From Blakeslea trispora (lineage: Eukaryota > Mucoromycota > Mucoromycetes > Mucorales > Choanephoraceae): a stretch of 64,000 nucleotides of DNA. Where the stretch lies: the NCBI GenBank assembly GCA_025331445.1, contig JAIWNE010000010.1, forward strand, positions 62,001 through 126,000. The letters are read 5' to 3'. This document shows positions 12,817-24,948 of the stretch, one piece after another. Position 1 is the stretch's first letter. Each line of letters begins with the position of its first letter. The position numbers and the translations under genes were made by a program. Below the pieces are notes generated by a model that ran no database searches, was not told the origin of the DNA, and saw only the letters and a program-made list of their open reading frames with translations.

Positions 12817-14028
12817 TTACTTTGTTTTGGGCATTTCAAGTACGTGCTCAGGCATTACATACTTGACTTCGTTATTGTCATCTTCAAATCGAACTCGGTA
12901 ATTTTTGATTTCCTTACCCTAATTTGAGATCAACAAGAAATCATCGAAAACCATAGATGATCTTTACTGTACCTTACTGGGAGGAGCTACTACAGTAGCC
13001 TTATAGAAACAAGTTGTGCCTGGATATAAAGCCAAAACATCTTGTTGTGCGAGTATTTCAGGTGAAGACCTTGCTTCCTCAGAGCTCAAAACAGGAATCA
13101 CGTAACGTGGAGGTAACATATATCGTCTATTGTGGAAATCAAAAGGTGAGTCTAATGCTTGTATTGCTCAGGGAAGTTAAGCTTTACTGCTTCTCTCCAT
13201 AATCATCCTGATCCACATCCTCCACTTCATATTTGTTTTTATCTGCATGGTATTGAATGACGACAGCCAAAATCCACTCTTCACTCTTATCCTTCTCCTT
13301 CGATGGTTGCCTGGCAGCCACCTGTACAGTATCTCTCTGTTAACAACACACATTTTCTCTATCTCTTGTTTTTGTGAAAAACTCAACTTACCGTAGTACC
13401 CTTCGTAAAGAAATGAGTTGAACTTCCATTGCTCAACATCCTATCAAACTGATCAATGCCACGCACATTCAATTCAAATTGATTTCTACATACTTTGAAT
13501 CGTTTTCCAATTTTCGACGCTTTCTCTTTTGATCTGCATAAACATGAATCAATGCTGTCATTTCTCTTCTTTTCCTTTTCTCTTATACCTTGTTCACTAT
13601 CTCTTAGAGCAATTAGGACAGATAGCTTTTCAATTGCATCCTGTATGATTCTATACAGCTAAATCAGTATTTTGCTTTGCATAAAATGTTCCTTTTTTTT
13701 TTCAAGAGAATCTAACCTAGTTTCATGTGTAGATAGTTCAATTCCGCGCCTGTAATTGTCTTTTAACTTTTGTTGAAGTAGGTTATTTGAGGCTTAACAG
13801 AAAAGAAAAACAAGGATAAAATAAGAACCATAGTAATACTTTTTATTCTTTCCTTTTACCTTTCTCAGTGTCCAATGATAATTGCACTTTGTTTATCGTA
13901 TTTATAATACCTTCTTCTTCCCTTTGTATGCCTTCAAGCTTAAGTAAAGAAGAACATATTTGCTTCCATAGATTAGACTCATCATTCAAGTCATCATGTA
14001 TTCTGGATGAGCGCGACTTGCGTTCCAT
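12817..14028 (-). CDS. SGF29: SAGA complex subunit SGF29 (tandem Tudor)
   Basis: SGF29 reads H3K4me2/3 for the SAGA histone acetyltransferase complex. The C-terminal SGF29 domain is clear over several exons. EEWILAVVIQYHADKNKYEVEDVDQDD is followed by PPRYVIPVL, then DVLALYPGTTCFYKATVVAPPSK (the hallmark YP-TT-FY pocket region), then NYRVRFEDDNNEVKYVMPEHVLEMP. The N-terminal exon (MERKSRSSRIHDDLNDESN...) and middle exons are helical and charged, as in the family. Start at 14028 chosen because the frame upstream is low-complexity hydrophobic. Stop TAA at 12817-12819. Small internal exons were joined by eye, so exon edges in 13500-13850 are approximate. Confidence 0.88.
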
Positions 14029-17000
14029 ATTCAAAGCGCAAAATATGCGATAATAAAAATAAGAATAATAACAAAAAAGAACAAAATAAAATAAAAAAAT
14101 TAAGCTCAACAAGAAATCTTAAATTGAAACACGTCTTTCAAGCCATATAATAAACAAAGGGCTCCGTCTTTTTTTTTTTTATTTTCTTGTAATTAGGTTT
14201 TCATGCACTAACTGTAAGCGCGACTTGACCTTAAGAAAAAAAAATCAATTGAATCAATAGATTTTATTTGTTAAAGAAAGTCTTGTTTTTTTATGACTTT
14301 AAAGCATATATAAACAATTTGTTACTAGACTTGACTATAAGAGAGACAGTTTAAATGATTATAGAAGGACATTGTTCTTGAATTCTTCACGAGTTACACA
14401 CCTTAATGTTCTGTCACTCAAAAAAAAATTCTCCCTCCCCCCTTATAATTTTTGATGCTAAATTTTCAGTATGTAGTAAAAGGCTCAAAGTTTCTTCTTT
14501 TACTGTAATATTCACAAAGTAGAAGAAAAAATTGCCTCAAGTGAGCTTTTCCAAATACGCTAAAAACAGTGATAGTTTTTAGTTAGACATTTGCAAAATG
14601 GACTTTAAGCTCTTTCTCTCTCTCTCCTCCACTCATTTCTTTCGTATAAATGTGGTTTTCAAATGTCTCAAAAAAAGAAATAGCGACTAGAGGTTTTAAA
14701 TTAATCGCTTAGTTAATCGGGACTAGGCCTTTACAGGTAACTTTTCTTTATTGAATATAGAAAAATGGTTTGGAGTTGAATGATCTACGACTCAACTTCC
14801 GCTCATCTTGGTTTAAATATTATTTTCGCCATGTCAACAGGGCATATCGAACAAACAGAATTTCATCGGTTTCCATCAATTAGAGTGATTATCTATTTTT
14901 TCTTTTTTTGATAATAGCAAGTACCACATTGCATCGATACAGTTAAAGCTCAGAAAAAAAAAAAGACAAGATCATCTATTCCCTTTTGACAGTACAAAGA
15001 CTTGCTACAATAACACAAAGGTTGCTATCCTTTTGATTTAAATACACAATTCAGCCAAGAAGGTCAAAGCAATTGAGCACATAGATTATTCAAGGGAAAG
15101 AGAGAATCTTTTACTTTTTTTATTTTCCCACAAGTGTAATGGCAAATGAGATGTCAAAAATGATTCGTGAGACAATTAGATAAACTGTTACACCATTTTT
15201 CGAAATAGTGTTGCACACTCGAGAATTAAAATAAATTCACAAGAGGCATAGCTTTAAGCTTTGAACAAACTCACTGCCAGGCGGGAAAAAGGCAACATGA
15301 AAGAGTCCTCTTTTTTTTTTCTTTTTAATCGGCATATATACTCACCAAGGATACATGTAAAAAAAAAGATTTCCTCGAGAGTATTCCATGAAAGATCAAT
15401 ACAATTGTGTGTATGGAAACGGGAGCACAACACTACTCATATTATGCTTATATTAGCTTTCGAATCCGGTTAGTTCATGCAATGACGTTTCTTTTAAGCA
15501 TGTCTTGGATACGACTTAACTAACCTTCCTTGAACCTTGTACAGATCCTTTAAAGATCTCTATTTGAGGAGAAGCTGTCAAAAACAATAGTGATCCTTTG
15601 TCTTAGTGGCTGAGCACGCTTTGGTCTTTTTTTTTTTCTGAGTTCATACTTTTCACCGGCTTTACAGTTCTGTCTCTTTCAGTGCACCGTTATCCGTAGA
15701 AGTTCATTATGGAAATCCATCACGTGAATCTTACTTACTTAAGCGTCTTGATTTAAAATTGTGCAAGTGTACTCTTATCATCTTTCGCTTGCGAAACCAT
15801 TTATCAGATTCGCTCACTGACCAACCCTATTGATCACTTATTTTATCAGTTGATGCTCTGATGATGAATTACTTGTTTAGTTCATTTATCGAGTAAAAAT
15901 ACATTATGCTGTTTGATTTATTCGCCTTGTTTTCTTCAAGTTACCAATCCCATCAAGAGTTAACTTGGTCAATATGCTTATCATCACTTTGTTCTGGAAT
16001 GCTGCATCTATTCTCCTTTATCAATCTACCAACAATCTAGCTAGTTGTTGGAGAGGAGTCTGGTACTTTAACAATGACTCCTAAATTTGTTTAATGAGAA
16101 TGCGAGAAAACCAACAATTTCTGTTACAAGTTTACTCAAACTCCCTAATCTGTAGTGAATTCTCTTTATTTCTTTGCTTTTCACCGAGTCTACTAATAGT
16201 AGCATTCTGTTATTTCTTTCAGAGCACAAACATTTGATTGCCTAGATAGCTGCAGAAGGACTATCCGATATTTCTTCGTCTCTCACAAGCAATGTTCGTT
16301 TTATGCTCTTTTCTTTGGCTTTCCGCAATTAAATGACATTCTTTTTTCTGTTTTGATTGAAAGCATTGTGTTACTTTGATGCATAAACCTAAAATAAAGA
16401 GTTGTGTACAGTTCTGAAATTTGAAGCAACCGTCTTGAATTGATGTGTAATTCAAGACGTAAAGTAAATGCCTTCAAATTACGAAATCATCAAAAATTAG
16501 TTGGGAAACAATCACATTAGGAAAAACAAGAGGAAATTGATAAACATGGCTGCATCAACAATACGTTGCTTTTGTAATAGTTGTTTTACAAGACCATGTA
16601 TCATTTTCAACAAGTTTGGCCATTTTGCAACTAATAATACTTTCTCTTTAACAATAAGGAACAAAGTAATTTGCCGTCAATCATAACGCCAAATACTTTG
16701 CTTTTGATTGCAGTCATACTTTTCTTGTTTGAATAAACAAATAAAGAGTGCACTGTTACAATCGTAACATCAACAATAATGATAGTCTAGTATTCTGACC
16801 AATTGGATCGTTGACGAATGGTTGGAAAGTTACATTCTACTTTGTTCCAAGTAATGCTTTTCCTGAAACAGGATTGGCCCTAGGTAGGAACACTAAAGTC
16901 ACTTTGAAAGTAACCAGTTCTCAAGCCTAGATTTAACGGAAAACAAAACGAATTGAGCAACAAGTTTTAAAGAAGAAAAAAAAGAAAGAGTCAAGCAAGC

Positions 17001-18252
17001 AAAGAGAGTTGCTTCAAAAGCAATCAAGATAGTTTCTATAAAATGGCAAGGACAAGTCAATCTCTTGTCTATTACAAGATAAAGTACAAAGAAAAAGAGC
17101 TTTATTACTACTGACACTAAGATGATGCAAGAATTAAGGTTTGGAACCCCAAGTGAGAGACAGTTTTTATTTTAATTATACTTCGGGTACTTTAGGTGCA
17201 ACTGATTGACATGAGCAGTTTAGAGTTTATTTTATTTTATTTTTTTTCTTGGGACGGATAATACTCGAATGCATGTCTCAGATCAGACTGGACAATTGGA
17301 GGCTTAATGTAGTAGCAATTTCTCTTTTTCCCTTATATGATTTTCTTTCTTTAGGAGGAATAAATCTAGTTTTAAAAGTCCTTTGTGCAATCTATTTCCG
17401 GAAATGTTGTGCTATTCCAAGCTTTTCTGCTCGTTTGAAATGCCAAATTTGTACATACAAGATAGTCTGTCTGTTGACAATCGTCAATGTTGTGTCTGTG
17501 TATCGTTGTATATTTATAACAGCTATTTCAAATTCTATTTGTGCCTGGGATTTTCACAACTTAAAATTAAGGTATCGAATTCTGTACCTTACTCTATATT
17601 CAGTCTGTTTCAGATAAACATATCAAAATAAAGAAACCACAATCTAATTGATTTCTCTCCCCCTCCTTTAAAAAAAAAATGAATTTTCTCTCTTCTTAAA
17701 AAACGAATCATACCAACTCACTTGACAGGGCTATTCTGGTCTCAGGATTTTACTAAAAAAGACAAGCCGTTATTTTCGAATTAAGAGAGCGAAAGAGACC
17801 TGGTGATTTAAAATAGATTTAGGATAACAAAAAGGAAATTCAGTCAAATTTTAACTGATCACACAAGCGATCTTTCTCGGAGCTCTTTTTAAGGCACAGG
17901 TTCTTATTCGCTGCTTAATGCACATGAGATCACCTTGGGTCGTCTTTAAACTTGTACAAAAATAAACTGTTTTCATACTCCATTTTTCTTTCCTCATTCT
18001 CTCCTCCCAAATATATCCTTTTTACTATTCCCCCTCCTACTGAGCTTTCTTGCCATACAAACTCGGATAAAAATAAAGGTTTTCTTTTTTAGCGCTTGTA
18101 ACTCCTATTTTGAGATTTGCGTTCCTTTTCTTCCCCCAGAATTTCAGATCGACTATTTAAACAAGTTACTTTTCGTTTTTCTTTTTCTTTTTTTATATTT
18201 TCATCTCTATCTTTTTTTTTTTTTTTATTTCTTTCTCTCTTTTTTGTATAAC
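14029..18252. other. 4.2 kb region without a visible gene
   Basis: Many short open frames occur on both strands, but none shows domain-like composition, plausible splicing or recognisable similarity. The longest (17249-17617, plus) is hydrophobic and Cys-rich without motif. The last 250 bp are strongly pyrimidine-rich and probably act as the CotH promoter/leader. No tRNA, rRNA or transposon end was identified. It could hold noncoding RNA or very old repeats. Confidence 0.4.
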
Positions 18253-20234
18253 ATGAAATTTTCACTTGCTATTATATCCGCATCATTGTTGGTAGCTATT
18301 GATGCTGCTTCTATTAAATTCAATGTTGTTGCCCCTAATGCTACAGATGTTAAAGTTTCTGTCAATGGCCAGCAAGTAGCACTCACTGCATCTATCCCTA
18401 ATGTGCCTTACTTTAGTGGTAGTGCCGAGGTTGGATCTGCCAAAGAATATAAGGTTCGAAAATCTCAAACATAACAAAAAAGAAAATTACTAAATTTGTT
18501 TATTTATTTATTTTATGATAGTATGTTTTTGGTGGAGTTGAAGAATCCTTCACCCGTGCTTTAGATGGCTCCAAGCCTTCTACTCTCAACGATTTTGCCA
18601 ACAGACCTATTACTTATGCCAACATCCCTCAGTTGCCTTGGCCTATTGAAAAAGACGTAAGCTTCTTTTTTTTTTTAGTTTTTATTATTACTTTTTTGGT
18701 TTTCATTATTCCAACTCATTCTATCGACTATGATCGATCTAATTAATTTTTTCTTTTTTTTTTAAATCTCTAGCCTCAGTGGACCAAGAAAGGAGAAAAA
18801 CAAGCCATTTTTGATGATAACTATATCCCTTCTGTCTTTTTCTCTGGTGATGCTTCTGCCGTCGACAATTTGGTCAAGACTGTACCCAAGGATAAGGTCA
18901 CTGGTTCGCTTACCTTCATTGGTTCCGACTATGTCCATTCTTTCAACAATGTCACTTTTGGTATTCATGGTGCCGGTAAAAAGCACAACAATGCCAAGCA
19001 GTCTTGGAACTGGCGTCTCTCTCCCGGAGATATGATGGGTCAACGTAACTTCTTTAAGCTTCGTCATATGGAAGAAGACCCTACTCAGATCCGTGAACGT
19101 CTTTACGCTGATATTTGTCATGCTCTTGGAACTTATGCCAATGAAGCCACCATGGTCAGATTGTTCATCAACGGTGATGGTTTTGGTACATTCAACATGT
19201 TGGATGACATCACTGACTTCTCATACATCAATGCTCAATTCTATGCTGGTCAAGCTCCTGCCAACCAAGGCCTCTTATACGATGGTATGTCTGGTGCCGA
19301 TTTCCTCTACCATCCTGGAAATACTGATGGTTATTCCTCTTGGGCTCCTAATGCTGCTAACGCTCAAGGATACGAAGCCCTTGATCCTCTCTGCAAGGCC
19401 TTCAATGAAACAAACGTCCAAGATAATGCTGCTCTTGCTCAATTTGAAAAGATGTTTGATACTGAACATTTCTTGCGTTTCATGGTGCTTGAATACTTGA
19501 ATGGTCATTGGGATGGTTACTGGATGGGTCAGACCAATGATGGTGCTTATAAGGATGTTGCTAACGATTACTGGTACTTCCTCGACCAAGACTTTGATGG
19601 TACCTTTGGTGTTAACCTTGCTGAGCCTGAAGGTGCTGGCTTTATCTCTATCTCTTACAAGGACTGGCCTGCTCGTTACCCTGGTGGTATCATGGCTAAC
19701 CGTCTCTTGGAAAATGCAGACAAGAGAGCTCAATTCGAAAAGTACTTGACAGAGACTGTCCGTGTCTTGTATAACAATGTCACCTTGACTAACCGTGTCT
19801 TGGCCTTGCACGAATTCCTCTTGCCTGATCTTGAATGGGATCGCTCTATTACTCAAAAGTCTCCTGGTCTCAACTTTGGTTGGACCATAAATGAAGCCAA
19901 GCAAAACTTATGGCAAGCTGTTGGCGCTCCTAATGCTAACGGTGGTGGTGCTGCTTTTGGTTTGGTTGAATGGATTGCTGCTCGTTCTGCTGCCGTTGCA
20001 AAGGAATTCAACATTTCTGTTGTCACCACACCTCAAGGCCCTCCTTCCAACAGTACAAACACATCCAACTCTACCAACAAGACCGCCTCAAACAACAGCA
20101 ACACTAGTAGCGGTAGCAGCAATGCTCGTACTAGCTCTGCTCAAAGTATCGAAAGCACCAGCGCTGGTTCTCGTGTTGTTCCTGCTTCTGTAGCTTTAGT
20201 TGGTTTGTCTGTGTTGATGGCCGTTGCTTTCTAA
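18253..20234 (+). CDS. CotH-family GPI-anchored surface protein
   Basis: Member of the CotH (spore-coat protein kinase-like) family expanded in Mucorales. Some members act as host-cell invasins and others as spore-wall proteins; which class this one belongs to is not decidable here. Three exons, 18253-18453, 18522-18656 and 18774-20234, give 598 residues. A signal peptide is visible (MKFSLAIISASLLVAIDA). The CotH core follows, including WNWRLSPGDMMGQRNFFKLR, FNMLDDITDFSY and MGQTNDGAYKD with the acidic YFLDQDFDGTF metal-site-like segment. The C-terminus is an Asn/Ser/Thr-rich, heavily N-glycosylatable stalk and a hydrophobic tail after SAGSR, typical of GPI attachment. Start chosen at the ATG beginning the signal peptide. 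No lesion seen. Codon use in the long exon is C/T-ending biased, suggesting high expression. Confidence 0.93.
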
Positions 20235-21882
20235 ATTTGATTCCCCCCCCCCTTCTCTCTTTCTTTTGTTTAAAACTGTCACCTTAATTGCTTTTTTTCT
20301 TTAATATATGTTTATATCTAATTTTTTTTTCTTAATATAAAACCATATCAGCTTGTTACATATATTATCTCTTGAAACTAACCTATCTAATATGGGGGGG
20401 GGGAGCCAGGTGCTAATAAGATACTTTATTGGTTTAACTCAACCAATCATTCATGCTTCAAAACCTGTCTTTAACATTTGACAGCTTTTCGATATTCCTG
20501 AGATAGTATGATTTGGATATCAATGATGAGAGAAAGCTGAACATTTAAAGACTCTGGCTAGCCAGTTTAATACCAGCAGACTTGCTGCTACTAGAAGCTT
20601 TTGATGCTCAACAGCAAGCAGTTTTGAGTGGTTGAAGTGGTCAGATTTGACAGGCAAAAGAGCGGGAGTAAAGCCTTTCATTTTAAGAGTTTAGCATAAG
20701 TATACTATAGAGGATGTAGTTCGCTTACCGCTAGTTGAAAGCCTTACTGTATATTTATTTTGCTTCTGGATTAAATGATAGGCTGGGCTGAGTTCTTGCA
20801 GCATTGTAGCCAGCATCAAAGGGTCATTTGTAGTTTAGCTCATTGGGCTCTTTACTCATCAAAATACCTTCATCTAAACCTTGTCTTGCAGAACCTTCAG
20901 AACGCACTAGCTTCTAACTCGATGATTAGAAACGGTTATATAGCAATAGGTGGTATCAAAAACAGACAATCACTAGCTGTTCAGGTTACCCGAAATGTGA
21001 AGTTCCATGCTTTATTTTCATTGAATACACAATAGCAGTTTTATTTAAGAAATGTTCATATTCTTGAGAAATACTACTCTTATATTATAACTCTTATATC
21101 AAACAACTCTTAAATTGAGTGACTACTGTATGATCTGCAGTAGGGTAGTAATAAATGTATTGGGAGCAATAGTTTTTGTGAAATAATCAATAAGGAGTCA
21201 ATACCTTAAGAAAAAAACCTTAGTGTCTTGCTTATCTGTTCCTTCATGTATTTGTAATTGCAATATTCGAGAAAGATTGGTGGGTTTCACATGCTTGAAT
21301 ATGGTTCCAATTGTACTAGTCAGAGCGAAATTGTTGTAGTGTTTGATAAGGAAAGTATTGAGATACCTTGTATGGCTGAGGCAATTGTTCACCAAAGACA
21401 ACGCACTCAAAGAAGGGCAGGAAATACTGACCCACAAACACTTTTTTTTTTTTTTTTGGAATGGCAGACATTGTTCCATTGATTGAACTTTATGAGCAAA
21501 ATACTAAAGGCCATTCATTTTGATCAGTCCCAACATATGATAATGATAAAATACACGTTTATCTTTCTCTCTCTCTAGCAAGACTTGCTTTAGAATTCCC
21601 ATATAAATGATTTAGCATATTTGCTTCTTTTTCTTCAGTGTGCTTTATACAGCAAAACTCACACACAGTCCCTCATGGTGTATTTCATAAATCATGTTGT
21701 GTATAACAGTATACACCAAGTGTTAAAGAGTTAACCAATCAGTGATTTAATGAACGTATATGTCATTTAGTTTTTCTTGTTACTGAAAATAAAATCAAAA
21801 TGACGATATGTATTTACCTTTTTTGATAGGTTATGATATCATCTACTTTCAAAATTAAGCTTGACACCTTAAAAAAAAAAGG
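20235..21882. other. Gene-free stretch between CotH and CsbD-like genes
   Basis: No supported gene. It starts with a C9 tract after the CotH stop and contains a G10 tract near 20394-20403. A repeat end is listed separately (21061-21130). Short open frames lack any signature. Confidence 0.45.
21061..21130 (-). repeat. Dispersed repeat terminus, TACAGTAGTC family
   Basis: Read on the minus strand this starts TACAGTAGTCACTCAATTTA and continues with AAGAG and ATATAAGAG sub-repeats. A diverged copy lies at 53385-53469 and a third start at 59062. It looks like a terminal inverted repeat of a TA-targeting DNA transposon, but no partner end was found nearby. Confidence 0.45.
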
Positions 21883-21890
21883 TATAAATA
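21883..21890 (+). promoter_or_regulatory. Probable TATA box of the CsbD-like gene
   Basis: TATAAATA lies 62 bp upstream of the ATG at 21945, after an A10 tract. Position and sequence fit a strong, inducible promoter; assignment is by position only. Confidence 0.5.
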
Positions 21891-21944
21891 AAGCTCGAAA
21901 AAAAATCAAAGAAAGCTAAATAACAACATCAAATCAATTTAAAC

Positions 21945-22317
21945 ATGTCTACAAACAACGCTGCTCCCTCTCGCTCTGAAGCCAAGAAAGATCAATTCGT
22001 TGGCAACGTCAAGGAAACTGCTGGCAACTTGGTCGGTAATGAACGTCTCCAAGCTGAAGGCAAGGCTCAACATGGTCAAGGTCAAGCAAATGAAGCTGCT
22101 GCTAACATCATTGGCTATGGTAAGTTAGATTTTAAGGACAAAAAAAGAAAACTTTCTGTTTAACTGACACTTGTTGTGTATAGCTCAAGGAGTGAAGGAT
22201 CAAGTTACAGGTGCTGTTCAAGGTGCCATTAACTCTCTTACTGGTAACACCACAAGTGAAGCTTCTGCTAAGGTTCAAGAAAAGAAAGGTGAAGCTCAAA
22301 AGGAATTCAACTCTTAA
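21945..22317 (+). CDS. CsbD-like small stress-response protein
   Basis: Two exons (21945-22119, 22184-22317) encode about 102 residues. The sequence is hydrophilic, Ala/Gln/Lys-rich and contains two CsbD-like units: KKDQFVGNVKETAGNLVGNE with RLQAEGKAQHGQGQANEAA, and GVKDQVTGAVQGAINSLTGN followed by SAKVQEKKGEAQKEFNS. Such proteins accumulate under stress or in spores in bacteria and fungi; their biochemical role is unknown. No signal peptide or membrane segment is visible. The join gives Gly-Tyr-Ala-Gln-Gly and keeps the repeat register. A TATA box lies upstream. Confidence 0.88.
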
Positions 22318-23042
22318 GGGAAACTCTGCTCTCTAAAAAAAAATACCATGATGTACTCATTTTACCTGTTAACTCTTTAATACCTAATCCACCAAAATAA
22401 ATGAATTTCAATACTATAAATCCATAATAGATCATCTTGAAGAAGTATAGAATTTTGTTATTATGAGCAATATTGTTGGAGGGATGAGCCAAAACAAGGC
22501 AAGAGATAAAACCATTTTATCATTCAGATGTATGCTATAAATTCATGTCGTCAATGCTAAAGACTATCAACAAGAAATGCTTGGAATAGTTTGCGAAACC
22601 TTGATATTTGCTTATGGTCGCTGCTTCAGTTAAGAGCTGACATAAGCATGTAGTGGGTGTTTATTTCACCCTTTTTCTCCAGTTGTCTATTGGGTAAATT
22701 GAGTATAAATGAAAGAAGCCAATGGGAATATAGTTGTCAAGAGTTATTGAATCTATTGAGCAAATGAGAGATTAATAGCTTCTGAATCTACTATCACTCA
22801 CAGTATATCCTTTGTAAAGCAAATTATGCTATACATACAAATGAATTTACAATATCTTAAAAATGATGTCATATACTTAATTGTTGATGCTTGTTGTTCC
22901 TGCTATCTGTAATTTAAGCCAATAAGAATCCTATTCTTGTTTATATGCAATAAAAGGAGGAAAGAGAACTTTACAACTTGACTGATAACACCTTATCTTA
23001 CTTTTTTTATTTTTTATTTTTTAGCTCGTTCGTGGTATACAA
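22318..23042. other. Intergenic region before the F-box gene
   Basis: AT-rich DNA between the convergent CsbD-like and F-box genes. No coding or repeat signal recognised. Confidence 0.45.
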
Positions 23043-23789
23043 TCAGGGTTGAAAGAGTTCAAGTAAGGCGGGTATCGTTAAAGCGAGTCGTTCTACCATA
23101 AAGTACCCACAAGTGGGATCTGGATAGATTGGGACATAAAAGGGTGAATTAAAGTTGTGTTTGTGGTTGGTTGGAATCTGCCTCAGATAATGAGAGGGTA
23201 AGGCAGGTCGGTTCACTGATATCTCCTTGGCTGATATTATTTTTGCACGGAGTGTTTCAGTAGTGTATGGAATAAGGCATGAATCGAGAATACAGCCTGA
23301 TTGATGCAGAGTCCACTCTTGGGATTGACTGTGTGCGTACTCGCTTGCACCAGAGAATGAACCTGCTCTGGTTGGTGGAAAACTCTTTCGAATATCCCAT
23401 AATGAAACCAACACCTTTTGTTGATCATATTGAGGGTCATGCGGTTGAATAACAAGTTTACCATGAGACACATAAGCATCTTTTACTCTAAAATAATGAT
23501 TTGCACCTGAGAAATCAGGTAGTGTCCAGACTAGCTGATGCACAGGATCAAAGCAAGTGAAATAGAAGGGTAAAAATGACTCATTTCGTTTGTTTGAAGT
23601 CATGGCAGCTAGTTCATGGAGATTGGTGGAGACTAAATTCAATAGAGGTTTTGTCTTTGAATGTCGTAACTTGTGCACCAATGCTTCATTTACAATGGCT
23701 TGATCAAACAACTGATAAAGTGCTTTATATTGAGAAATTGGCAAGTAACTGAATATCTCTAAAATGACTTCCAATGGTAATCTATGCAT
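23043..23789 (-). CDS. F-box protein
   Basis: Single-exon protein of 248 residues. The N-terminus LPLEVILEIFSYLPISQYKA is a clear F-box, the Skp1-binding module of SCF ubiquitin ligases. The remainder has no WD40 or LRR pattern. It includes FYFTCFDPVHQLVWTLPDFS and LVSLWDIRKSFPP, and ends FMVERLALTIPALLELFQP. The substrate-recognition part is therefore of unknown type. The start is the first ATG and places the F-box at residues 2-40 as usual. Function beyond ubiquitin-ligase adaptor is unknown. Confidence 0.8.
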   Translation of the reverse strand: MHRLPLEVILEIFSYLPISQYKALYQLFDQAIVNEALVHKLRHSKTKPLLNLVSTNLHELAAMTSNKRNESFLPFYFTCFDPVHQLVWTLPDFSGANHYFRVKDAYVSHGKLVIQPHDPQYDQQKVLVSLWDIRKSFPPTRAGSFSGASEYAHSQSQEWTLHQSGCILDSCLIPYTTETLRAKIISAKEISVNRPALPSHYLRQIPTNHKHNFNSPFYVPIYPDPTCGYFMVERLALTIPALLELFQP

Positions 23790-23913
23790 GTAGTTTATGT
23801 TTACAAGAAGAAGAAAAAAAAGAAAAACATGTAAAAAAAAAAGAAAATCCTCTTTATTATTTTTCCCCGCATTTTTTTTTTAATATTTCTCACGAAAGTT
23901 CCGGTGAAACAAT

Positions 23914-24672
23914 TTACTGAGTTGCTTTCTTTTCATGCTCTAATGCTGTCATATGCGTCTCTAGATTGGTCAAGATATGATCCCACTGAATAAATATTTC
24001 TGATAATGTATTGATCTAGAACACTGTCAATATTCACAACTAAAAATAACAAGAAAAAAAAGACAACACTTACTGTGCCATTGTAACGCTCCATAAATTG
24101 AGAAATGTGTTGTGTCAAGTCATTGAGCTCTTTTACTTGGTCTGCATGACTCACTTCCAAAGGAGCAAGCTTAGGTCCTAAGGTCTCAATGACTTGTATT
24201 TTATGAGTGAAAATAGTGATCATTGTCGTCTATCCGATACACGCTTTACCATCAAAATCTGTTCCGTTCACTACATATTCTAAATCTTTCACTTGTTTCA
24301 CTTCTTGAGCAAATTTCTCTAAATCCTCTTGAGCCGCCAACAATAACTCTAGCTTGACATCAGGTGCAAGTGTTTCCCTTTCCAAGTTATAAGTAGAGGT
24401 GTTTGGATTCAATAGTTTGGCATGACCATCATCTGCAATAAAGAATCAATCAGTTCAGATGTTTGTCCTATTCAAAAGACAAGTCACTGACATTTCGTTA
24501 CAAACTCTTTTACAGGCTTGTTGTTCTTATAAACACTGTTCAATTCCTTTTGAATACTGTCGAATCGCTTATAGATGGAATCGCCTGAAAGTTTTGTGAG
24601 CTGATGACTCTGTTGTCCAACCAAGATGTGCTCCAGGTGTCTTAGTCGTGATTCGAAACCATACTCGTCCAT
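23914..24672 (-). CDS. Dynactin subunit 3 (p22/p24)-like
   Basis: Four short exons encode a helical protein of roughly 190 residues. It begins MDEYGFESRLRHLEHILVG, contains KLELLLAAQEDLEKFAQEVK, and ends with an LSEIFIQWDHILTNLE segment close in pattern to the conserved C-terminal LS-x-QFVQWDE-L-x-x-LE of dynactin p24. Dynactin p24 sits in the shoulder of the dynactin complex, the activator of cytoplasmic dynein. Identification rests on helical layout and the C-terminal motif; primary sequence is weakly conserved in this family. Stop TAA at 23914-23916. It lies 124 bp upstream of the F-box gene, same strand. Confidence 0.72.
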
Positions 24673-24948
24673 TTTTTTTTTGTAGGTATAAGATAAAATA
24701 AATAGATAAAAAAACAAAGCTTCTCCTTACCCGAGAAAAAAAAAACGGCTCTCAAAATTGTAGAAAAAAAAAAAGGAACACCGGTTTCGGTTAATGAATG
24801 ATGAAAAATGCAATACTTTATTCAAATAAGGGACCAAAAGAACTATACAAAAAATTAAAAAAGAGTGTCTGTAAATAAAAAAAAACAAGATGATGCTGTA
24901 TATATAAATGTTAAAATGCTTAAGAAAAACAAAGAAGAAAAGGACAGT

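Noticed and set aside
17249..17617. 122-residue plus-strand open frame
   Set aside because: Hydrophobic/Cys-rich translation of AT-rich DNA, no splice structure or motif; likely chance.
20830..20900. tRNA-like A box (TAGCTCATTGGG)
   Set aside because: No matching B box, acceptor stem or cloverleaf could be drawn.
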